Below the pieces are notes generated by a model. The model searched no databases and was not told the DNA's origin. It saw only the letters and a list, made by a program, of their open reading frames with translations. The position numbers were made by a program, and so were the translations under genes. From an uncultured Mollicutes bacterium (lineage in GTDB: Bacteria; Bacillota_I; Bacilli_A; Acholeplasmatales; Anaeroplasmataceae), in assembly GCA_937905855.1 (NCBI GenBank), contig CALCWU010000118.1:1-12094 (forward strand): a DNA stretch of 12,094 bases, in the 5' to 3' direction. Shown piece after piece: positions 1 to 5,380 of this stretch (position 1 is the first letter of the stretch; each line of letters starts with the position of its first letter).

Positions 1-1131
1 TCCATGGATGTTTATAAAAGAAACATTTCATCAGAAGATAAGATATATTGCTTTTTTGATGAAATTCAATATTCGGAAAACTGGAATAGTTGGTTAAAAA
101 TATTGTATGATACTAATCCTTATATTAGTATTATGGCTACTGGTTCGGCAAGTCCTATGTTAGAAGATAAAATAAAAGAAAGTGGTTTGGGACGATGGGT
201 TACTGTTCAAGTGCCAACTTTATCTTTTTTTGAATATTGTAAGTTGTTAGAAATTGAAGCAATTGATTTACCTGAAAACATAAAGCCTACACAACTATAT
301 TTATTAAGTATTCAAGAGCAAAATGATATAATGAATAAAATGGCCTTTTTACAGCCCCATTTTATTAGATATCTTCAGGTTGGTGGCTTCCCAGAATTAG
401 CATTATCACATGATGATTTGTATGCTCAACGAATCTTACGTGAAGATATTGTTGATAAAGCAATTAAAAGAGATTTGCCAGCTATTTATAATATAAGGAA
501 CATTAATGATTTAGAAAAGGTATTCTTATATTTATGCTATAATTCATCTAATATTATTAATTTACAAGCAATTTGTAAAGAACTACAGGTTAATAGAGTT
601 ACATTGGAAAAGTACATATCATATCTACAAAGTGCAAATTTAATATATATTAGTAAACTGATTAATATAAGCTCAAAACAAATTTTGAAATCGCAGGATA
701 AAATATATATATCTGATGCAGCAATAAGAAATGCTGTGTTGATGAAGGATGATATTACTGATAATCCAACTGAACTAGGAATAATTGCAGAAACAGCTGT
801 TTACAAGCATATAAATGCTTTTAGTTATAATGATTATTGTCAGGTTGGTTATTTTAGAGGGGAAGATAGGAATAAAGAAATAGATATAGTTGTTAAATAT
901 AATTCTAATTTGCCACCTATTATGATTGAGGTTAAATATAGAGGAAATTCTAAAATAACGGAATCAGACTTGATAGTAGAAAAATATAATAATATTCCCA
1001 ATTTGGTCATTACAAAGAATATTAATGATTTTGGTATAAGAGATTATAATGGTGGAAAGCAAATATATAAAGTTTCTGCACCAGTATTTTTATATTTGTT
1101 GGGTTATGTTGAAGACAAAAAATATAACTAA
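1..1131 (+). CDS. AAA_14 / DUF4143 family ATPase, 5'-truncated by window edge
   Basis: This is the C-terminal part of an AAA+ ATPase of the AAA_14-DUF4143 family, seen widely in bacteria and archaea with no firmly assigned role. The frame is open from base 1, and the first ATG (base 4) is almost certainly internal because the Walker A part is missing. Counting from that ATG, Walker B is CFFDEIQ at residues 16-22 (D19, E20). The sensor-1-like TGSAS follows near residue 46, with the family's GRW...L.FFEY segment after it. DUF4143 occupies roughly residues 130-375. Its end carries a PD-(D/E)xK-like core: E292-I-D294, a hydrophobic strand, then E309-V-K311. Complete members are usually about 400-450 residues, so about 60-90 residues are missing, outside the window rather than by mutation. 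ATA is used for many isoleucines, unlike purA. Family assignment is firm; function is unknown. Confidence 0.88.
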   Translation, partial: SMDVYKRNISSEDKIYCFFDEIQYSENWNSWLKILYDTNPYISIMATGSASPMLEDKIKESGLGRWVTVQVPTLSFFEYCKLLEIEAIDLPENIKPTQLYLLSIQEQNDIMNKMAFLQPHFIRYLQVGGFPELALSHDDLYAQRILREDIVDKAIKRDLPAIYNIRNINDLEKVFLYLCYNSSNIINLQAICKELQVNRVTLEKYISYLQSANLIYISKLINISSKQILKSQDKIYISDAAIRNAVLMKDDITDNPTELGIIAETAVYKHINAFSYNDYCQVGYFRGEDRNKEIDIVVKYNSNLPPIMIEVKYRGNSKITESDLIVEKYNNIPNLVITKNINDFGIRDYNGGKQIYKVSAPVFLYLLGYVEDKKYN

Positions 1132-1185
1132 ATAATATAATATTGTTTTGTTATTTTGCGTTGCAAATAGAGAAATGGTGATAAT

Positions 1186-2460
1186 ATGATAAAAATTAAT
1201 AATAATCCTTATAGCTTATTACAAAAAGGGGATAATTTATATATTAGTCACAATGATTTAATTAAGATAATTCCTAATTGTGATGAGCTGATAAATGAGC
1301 TAAAGGGCTATGATGATAAAATTATTTATAATAAGGAATTATATTATGACATAAATATTCTTTTAATGATAGCTAATGATAATTCCATTAAAAAAGAAGT
1401 TGTTGAACAAATAGAGCCTAAATATGTATGGAATTATTTATATGATGCAATTAATAATTATAGTGCTATAAAAAAGAATAATTTATATTATTTAAATAAT
1501 TATTCTGATTATTTTAAAACCTTAAAAAAGGTAAATAATGATAATTTTTATTCAAAATGTATTCATGTATTTGACTATAAATATGCAAGCTATTATCTAA
1601 ATATGCTTAGTGAAATTCAAAAAAAATATAAGCTTGATCAAAGCTTTGGAGTACTTAAGGATGATATTGATTTAGATTTGTTAATATATGATAGCTATTA
1701 TTTACCTAATGTAGTTATTACAGCATCATTAAATGCGGCTAATATTTTTTATACGATTGTTAAAGAAAAGCCTTTTGTTTCTCATAATTATGAAATTGCG
1801 GCTATTATAGCTTTAGATTCATTAAATGAAAATAAAGAAATTTATATAAATTATGAAAATAATGGGTTAATTAATTTTAATGATAGATTAGTTATTTCCT
1901 CAAGTGATTTAATTAAAGCTATAGCTATTATTGAAGAAAATAATAATAAATCAAGAGAAGAAGTTGTCTTAATGCTTAATCCTTTATTTGCTTTGGAATT
2001 TAGTGATGCCGATATAGAAATGGAAAAACTATTAGATGCTGTTAAAGCTGATCCATCATTAGAAAATATTTACCAATACATTATTTATTTTACTAAATGC
2101 TATATTGGCTATCAAGGCTATTATGAATATTTTGGAGCTAAGGATAGTGGTGTTTATAAGCTTCATTATCATGGAAAATATGAAAATTTCAGGCTAAATA
2201 TTACTAAAACTATGGCTGCAGGTAATATTCTTGTTTTTGATGGTGATGCTACGGCCTATATGGAAGCACCAAATGATTTAGAGCATCGTAGTAGTACAAT
2301 TATCTCTCTTTATGATGAAATAAAGCAAAGAAGCTATACTGATATTTTAGATAAATATTTTAATCAATTAAAGATGAATTTAGGCCAATATTTTTCTAAT
2401 ATTAATATTCAATTTGATTTAAAATGGCAAATTGGAATAGATACTGATTATGAATGGTAA
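1186..2460 (+). CDS. Hypothetical protein, Asn/Tyr-rich, 424 aa
   Basis: I do not recognise this protein. It is rich in Asn, Tyr and Ile, has no signal peptide or clear membrane helix, and is probably cytoplasmic. Residues 50-89 and 234-278 resemble each other: an acidic-helix start, then E-V-V-x-x-[IL]-x-P-x-[YF]. This suggests a diverged internal repeat. The C-terminal third (about 295-424) is the most protein-like unit, with a Y-x-G-Y-x-G-Y-Y stretch near 306-313, an H-x-H pair at 327/329 and a D-G-D at 352-354. The start is supported only by a weak GGTGAT three bases before ATG 1186, with TTTGC-GTT-GCAAA (1155-1167) just upstream. The gene overlaps the next by 11 bases, so the two are probably cotranslated and may form a pair. 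ATA supplies about a quarter of its Ile codons, intermediate between its neighbours. It is a real gene by length and overlap; no function is proposed. Confidence 0.75.
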   Translation: MIKINNNPYSLLQKGDNLYISHNDLIKIIPNCDELINELKGYDDKIIYNKELYYDINILLMIANDNSIKKEVVEQIEPKYVWNYLYDAINNYSAIKKNNLYYLNNYSDYFKTLKKVNNDNFYSKCIHVFDYKYASYYLNMLSEIQKKYKLDQSFGVLKDDIDLDLLIYDSYYLPNVVITASLNAANIFYTIVKEKPFVSHNYEIAAIIALDSLNENKEIYINYENNGLINFNDRLVISSSDLIKAIAIIEENNNKSREEVVLMLNPLFALEFSDADIEMEKLLDAVKADPSLENIYQYIIYFTKCYIGYQGYYEYFGAKDSGVYKLHYHGKYENFRLNITKTMAAGNILVFDGDATAYMEAPNDLEHRSSTIISLYDEIKQRSYTDILDKYFNQLKMNLGQYFSNINIQFDLKWQIGIDTDYEW

Positions 2461-2803
2461 GGATTACAAAATTATTTTGCCTCTAACATTAGCTGGAATT
2501 CCTAAATATGGTGATCTATATGATGTTACTTCGTGTAATAATTTAAACGCTAAATTTTTAGTTATTTCTAGTGAAGAGTTTGTTAAGTGGAATATTGAAA
2601 ATATATGCTTGGATTTATATACTAGATATGGCTTTCTACTTGGTGATGGAGATTATTATTATTTGGAATACAATGATTGCAAAATACTTGAAGATTATCT
2701 TAAAAATAATAAAAATGAGATATCATCAAAAATATATGATTTACTTATTAATTTTTGTGATGAATCAATTGCATTAAAGACCGGACTAGGCTTTGATTTC
2801 TAA
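2450..2803 (+). CDS. Hypothetical small acidic protein, 117 aa, overlapping partner
   Basis: Small soluble protein of unknown function. It is acidic and aromatic-rich, with a G-D-G-D-Y-Y-Y run in the middle, a predicted helix after it, and a G-L-G-F-D-F C-terminus. No signal peptide or membrane helix is visible. Its ATG (2450) lies inside the end of the 424-aa gene and precedes that gene's TAA (2458-2460), an 11-base overlap in another frame. There is no strong Shine-Dalgarno, so translation is probably coupled to the upstream gene. Size, acidity and overlap resemble many immunity or accessory proteins encoded after a larger partner, but no toxin domain is seen upstream, so that reading is speculative. 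The gene ends six bases before a bidirectional terminator. Confidence 0.68.
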   Translation: MNGKDYKIILPLTLAGIPKYGDLYDVTSCNNLNAKFLVISSEEFVKWNIENICLDLYTRYGFLLGDGDYYYLEYNDCKILEDYLKNNKNEISSKIYDLLINFCDESIALKTGLGFDF

Positions 2804-2808
2804 TATAA

Positions 2809-2844
2809 AAAGGAAAAGATTTAATTGTTCTTTTCCTTTATTTT
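2809..2844. terminator. Bidirectional Rho-independent terminator
   Basis: A perfect 11-bp inverted repeat, AAAGGAAAAGA at 2809-2819 and TCTTTTCCTTT at 2829-2839, with a 9-base loop. T-rich sequence follows on both strands (2841-2844 on plus; TTTTT reading out of 2811-2807 on minus). It ends the two-gene hypothetical operon and the convergent merR gene. The merR stop codon lies in the loop, so the last merR codons form one arm of the hairpin. Confidence 0.85.
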
Positions 2845-3276
2845 GCTTTTGTTAAGGTATTCCTGTATTTCTTTAGGTAAATTATTCTTATCGAGATTTT
2901 TTACATAGCCTTCATCATTATGAAGAAGTGCAGTTTGATAATACCATTCCTTATATTTAATTAAGGCTAGACATCTTTCAAGGTTTTGAATTTCCTCTAA
3001 AACCTTTTGTTCCTGGCTTAAAAAGAATTCATATCTTTTTTTTAGTGAGCTGTTACCTTGTCTACATAAATCCATAAATTCTTTTATTTCTTTTATTTTT
3101 AAACCGCTTTGCTTTAAACAATTAATAATTTTTAGGGCTTCAACATCGCTATCATCAAATATTCTATTTCCAGCATTATCTCTTTTAATATTTATTAGAA
3201 TACCTTCATCATCATAATAACGAAGTGTTGGTACTGATAAATTCATCATTTTAGCTATTTGTCCAATTGTATACAT
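2821..3276 (-). CDS. MerR-family transcriptional regulator (AdhR/NmlR/YyaN-like)
   Basis: DNA-binding regulator of the MerR family, expected to act as a dimer on a dyad between widely spaced -35 and -10 boxes. The winged helix-turn-helix starts at residue 2 (YTIGQIAKMMNLS, then TLRYYDDEGIL at 17-27 and a G-N-R-x-F wing at 36-40). A long dimerisation helix spans about 75-110. The C-terminal KEWYYQTAL stretch is typical of the aldehyde-responsive AdhR/NmlR/YyaN subgroup. Cys53 sits in C-L-K-Q-S-G-L, the position of the sensing Cys52 of B. subtilis AdhR; Cys71 is a second candidate. Its length (151 aa) is normal. The start is supported by AAGGAT (3286-3291 on the complement). It is transcribed divergently from the aldo/keto reductase gene, its likely target. 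The inducer (an aldehyde or other electrophile) is inferred. Confidence 0.9.
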   Translation of the reverse strand: MYTIGQIAKMMNLSVPTLRYYDDEGILINIKRDNAGNRIFDDSDVEALKIINCLKQSGLKIKEIKEFMDLCRQGNSSLKKRYEFFLSQEQKVLEEIQNLERCLALIKYKEWYYQTALLHNDEGYVKNLDKNNLPKEIQEYLNKSKIKEKNN

Positions 3277-3305
3277 ATTTTTTCATCCTTTTTTTCTTAT
3301 AGGTA

Positions 3306-3336
3306 TTGACCTCAAGTAAACTTTAGGTGCTATAAT
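3306..3336 (+). promoter_or_regulatory. MerR-type promoter of the aldo/keto reductase operon
   Basis: TTGACC (3306-3311) and TATAAT (3331-3336) are separated by 19 bp. This over-long spacer is the hallmark of promoters activated by MerR-family proteins, which distort the DNA to realign the two boxes. A 20-bp dyad fills the spacer. Expected transcription start is about 3343, giving a leader near 42 bases, with AAGGAG (3372-3377) before the ATG at 3385. Confidence 0.88.
3309..3328. promoter_or_regulatory. MerR-family operator O1
   Basis: ACCTcAAGTaaACTTtAGGT, a 20-bp dyad matching its own reverse complement at 16 of 20 positions. It sits between the -35 and -10 of the aldo/keto reductase promoter, where MerR-family activators bind, and also covers the predicted merR start site. 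Binding would therefore be expected to activate the reductase and repress merR. Confidence 0.85.
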
Positions 3337-3363
3337 TATAGCATAAAGTAGACTTTAGGTCAA
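3335..3363 (-). promoter_or_regulatory. Promoter of merR, overlapping the divergent promoter
   Basis: Reading the minus strand, TTGACC (complement of 3358-3363) is followed after 17 bp by TATAAT (complement of 3335-3340). The 17-bp spacer is the sigma-A optimum, so this promoter should work without activation. Its -10 shares two bases with the -10 of the opposite promoter, and the two boxes form a 14-bp perfect palindrome (3329-3342). Expected merR start is near 3328. Confidence 0.8.
3341..3360. promoter_or_regulatory. Second, weaker MerR-family operator O2
   Basis: GCATAAAGTAGACTTTAGGT resembles O1 (14 of 16 identical over the shared core and right arm) and is a dyad at 14 of 20 positions. 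It lies in the 17-bp spacer of the merR promoter and covers the predicted start of the reductase transcript. It is 32 bp from O1, about three helical turns, so two dimers would lie on the same face of the DNA. Confidence 0.68.
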
Positions 3364-3384
3364 ATAATGGTAAGGAGATAAATT

Positions 3385-4245
3385 ATGTATAATAATAAAA
3401 TTAAATTATCTAATGGTGTTTTAGTACCACAGCTTGGTCTTGGTACCTGGTTTATAACTGGTGATGATGCTAAAAATGCAGTGAAAAATGCTATTTCCTT
3501 AGGATATCGTCATATTGATACGGCTGAGGCTTATGGTAATGAATATGAGGTTGGTCTTGGAATCAAGGAAAGTGGTATTAAAAGAGAGGATATTTTTATT
3601 CAAACAAAATTACATGCTGAGGTAAAAAGTTATGAGGCTGCCAAGGTAGAAATTGAGGATTCTTTAAGGAAGCTTGGAGTTTCTTACATTGATTTGATGA
3701 TTATTCATTCACCACAGCCTTGGGCTAATTTTAGAGATGGTAATCATTATGAAAAGGGTAATTTAGAAGCATGGCGTGCTTTATCTGAATATTATAAGGC
3801 TGGAAAAATTAGAGCAATTGGTGTTTCAAATTTTGAAATTGTTGATCTTTTAAATATTATTAATAATTCTGATGTTAAGCCAATGGTCAATCAAATTTTA
3901 ACTCATATTGGTAATACTAATTTTGAACTTATTGATTATTGTAAGAAGCATGATATTGTTGTTGAAGCCTATTCGCCTATAGCTCATGGAGCCTTATTAA
4001 ATAATAAGGTAGTAAAGGAAATGGCTTTGAAATATAATGTATCAATTGCTAAGCTATGTATTAGATATACATTGCAGCTTGGTCTTATATCTCTTCCTAA
4101 AACTGCTAATTATGAGCACATGAAGGAAAATAGCGATGTTGATTTTGAAATTAGTGATAGTGATATGAAGCTATTATGTGATATTAATAAAATAGATAGC
4201 TATGGTGATGCTAATGTATTCCCATGCTATGCTAAGCAAATGTAG
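3385..4245 (+). CDS. Aldo/keto reductase family oxidoreductase
   Basis: NAD(P)H-dependent reductase of the AKR superfamily, a cytosolic TIM barrel that reduces aldehydes and ketones to alcohols. The full catalytic tetrad is visible: D45 and Y50 in IDTAEAYGNE, K75 in QTKL, H108 in IIHSP. The signature G-V-S-N-F is at 146-150, and the cofactor-phosphate region (L-P-K-T...EN) at 237-249. At 286 residues it has normal length, of the 2,5-diketo-gluconate/glyoxal reductase-like class. The start has AAGGAG eight bases upstream. It is divergent from a MerR regulator under a 19-bp-spacer promoter and precedes a second reductase by 9 bases. Context suggests detoxification of reactive carbonyls such as methylglyoxal or formaldehyde-derived aldehydes. 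The substrate itself cannot be read from sequence. Confidence 0.94.
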   Translation: MYNNKIKLSNGVLVPQLGLGTWFITGDDAKNAVKNAISLGYRHIDTAEAYGNEYEVGLGIKESGIKREDIFIQTKLHAEVKSYEAAKVEIEDSLRKLGVSYIDLMIIHSPQPWANFRDGNHYEKGNLEAWRALSEYYKAGKIRAIGVSNFEIVDLLNIINNSDVKPMVNQILTHIGNTNFELIDYCKKHDIVVEAYSPIAHGALLNNKVVKEMALKYNVSIAKLCIRYTLQLGLISLPKTANYEHMKENSDVDFEISDSDMKLLCDINKIDSYGDANVFPCYAKQM

Positions 4246-4254
4246 GAGGAATTT

Positions 4255-4935
4255 ATGAATAAGCCATATATTATTTGTTATATGATGACATCAATTGATG
4301 GAAGAATCGATTGCAAAATGACGGAAAACTTAAGAGGTGTTGAGGATTATTATAAGACACTAGATGAATTAGATATTAAATCAACCCAAAGTGGTAGAGT
4401 AACAGCTGAGCTAGAAATGGCCTTAGCTGGAAAATTTGTACCAAAGACTAGTGAGCATCCAAGCACAAATTTATTTGTTAAGCATAATGATGCTGCTGGC
4501 TATGATATAATTTGTGATACTCATGGCACACTTTTATGGGATGACGATAATAATTATTCAAAGCCTCATATTATCATTACAAGCAAAATGGTAACTACTG
4601 ATTATTTAGCTTACCTTGATAGTAAAAATATTTCCTATATTGTTGCAGGAGATAATAAGATTGATTTAGCTCTTGCGACAAGTATATTATATGATTCATT
4701 TAATATTAAAAGATTAGGTGTTGTTGGTGGCGCTAAAATTAATACTGGATTCTTGCAAGCTAATTTATTAGATGAAATAGTTTTATTAATTGGTGCAGGT
4801 ATTGATGCAAGAGCATCATATCCAACAATGTTTGATGGCCTTAGTGATGATAGTGAGGTTATCCAATTGAAGCTAAATGATGTCAAGCGTTTTGAAAGTG
4901 ATGCAGTATTACTTTCATATAAGCTAATTAAATAG
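4255..4935 (+). CDS. RibD C-terminal / DHFR-like domain reductase
   Basis: Stand-alone NADPH-type reductase with the RibD_C (dihydrofolate-reductase-like) fold. It begins with ICYMMTSIDGRID (residues 7-19), the conserved first strand and S-x-D-G loop. It has S-G-R near 46-48 and the nucleotide-binding V-V-G-G-A at 156-160, followed by the family's L...LLDEIVLLI segment. At 226 residues it lacks the deaminase half of true RibD, and no other riboflavin gene is nearby, so a riboflavin role is not supported. AGGAGGA (4244-4250) overlaps the stop codon of the aldo/keto reductase gene, placing both under the MerR-controlled promoter. It probably reduces a small carbonyl, pterin-like or other electrophilic compound; this part is inference. 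Confidence 0.87.
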   Translation: MNKPYIICYMMTSIDGRIDCKMTENLRGVEDYYKTLDELDIKSTQSGRVTAELEMALAGKFVPKTSEHPSTNLFVKHNDAAGYDIICDTHGTLLWDDDNNYSKPHIIITSKMVTTDYLAYLDSKNISYIVAGDNKIDLALATSILYDSFNIKRLGVVGGAKINTGFLQANLLDEIVLLIGAGIDARASYPTMFDGLSDDSEVIQLKLNDVKRFESDAVLLSYKLIK

Positions 4936-4955
4936 TTCGACAGATAGAAATAATT

Positions 4956-5006
4956 AAAATCCGGGAAAATGGCGCTATTGTCATACTTTTCGGATTTTTT
5001 GTTTTT
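4956..5006 (+). terminator. Rho-independent terminator after the reductase operon
   Basis: AAAATCCG (4956-4963) pairs with CGGATTTT (4991-4998). The helix continues as AAAA/TTTT (4966-4969 with 4987-4990) across a GG bulge, leaving a 17-base loop. T6-G-T5 follows (4995-5006). It ends the aldo/keto reductase-RibD-like transcript. Confidence 0.8.
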
Positions 5007-5023
5007 AAAAAATGTAGTATGGA
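5005..5023 (+). repeat. Dispersed 19-bp intergenic motif, copy 1
   Basis: TTAAAAAATGTAGTATGGA, matching copy 2 (7222-7240) at 18 of 19 bases. Both copies are intergenic, on the same strand and downstream of a hairpin, with a CTTTT exactly 19 bases before each. It may be a remnant of a small dispersed element. Confidence 0.5.
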
Positions 5024-5332
5024 ATAAACTAATAGCTAATATTATAACTCAAATAAAATAAATTCATTTCCTAAATGAAGTGAAACAATCCGCTTTTAAT
5101 CCGTTTTTTTAGGCTAATCAAAAATAATTTTAGAGCACTAGATTGGTATAACAATAATTTGAAATAATTAATATTTTTGATGTGTTATTCATTATCAATC
5201 ACAAATGTGTACAACAAAATAGCACAAATGTGTTAAAAAGTCATTGCTAAACGATTAAATTACTAACATAAAATAACATTTCTAAATATTTTGAGAGTAT
5301 AAAAAAGCACAAACACAACGAAAAAAAATACG
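5007..5332. other. Intergenic stretch without a recognised gene
   Basis: No convincing coding frame or RNA gene is seen between the terminator and the promoter of the next gene. It holds one copy of a 19-bp repeated motif (5005-5023), a perfect TTCATTT-CCT-AAATGAA hairpin (5063-5079), the direct repeat AATCCG with a T7 run (5104-5110), and two CACAAATGTGT elements. The hairpin followed by a T run could belong to a short transcript, but no clear promoter precedes it. Confidence 0.5.
5200..5233. repeat. Twin CACAAATGTGT elements
   Basis: The same 11-mer occurs at 5200-5210 and 5223-5233, 23 bp apart start to start. Each is a near-dyad, CACA-AA-TGTG with 8 of 10 symmetric positions, as expected for binding sites of a dimeric protein. 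They lie 100-130 bp upstream of the -35 of the AlbA_2/winged-helix gene. A looser CACAT...ATGTG pair follows that gene (6629-6651). Confidence 0.55.
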
Positions 5333-5361
5333 TTGCAAATGCGTCGCATATATGGTATATT
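5333..5361 (+). promoter_or_regulatory. Promoter of the AlbA_2/HATPase gene with a dyad in its spacer
   Basis: TTGCAA (5333-5338) and TATATT (5356-5361) are 17 bp apart. The spacer contains ATGCG-T-CGCAT (5339-5349), a perfect 5-bp inverted repeat that could be an operator. An AGGTGAT ribosome site (5368-5374) precedes ATG 5381, so the leader is only about 14 bases. Confidence 0.65.
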
Positions 5362-5380
5362 ATAAGTAGGTGATGAACGT

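Noticed and set aside
4..6. ATG at base 4 as the true start of the AAA ATPase
   Set aside because: The protein would lack Walker A, and the frame is open to the window edge, so the gene begins upstream.
2571..2777. Open frame of 68 codons inside the 117-aa gene
   Set aside because: It lies wholly within a gene with better support, has no ribosome site, and reads as a low-complexity Ile/Met/Tyr string.
4635..4886. Minus-strand open frame opposite the RibD-like gene
   Set aside because: It is antisense to a strongly conserved reductase domain, with no promoter or ribosome site.
4255..4935. Riboflavin biosynthesis ribD
   Set aside because: The deaminase domain is absent and there are no other rib genes or FMN riboswitch, so only the reductase-like fold is supported.
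5200..5233. CRISPR-like repeats
   Set aside because: There are only two 11-base copies with a 12-base gap, no array and no cas genes.
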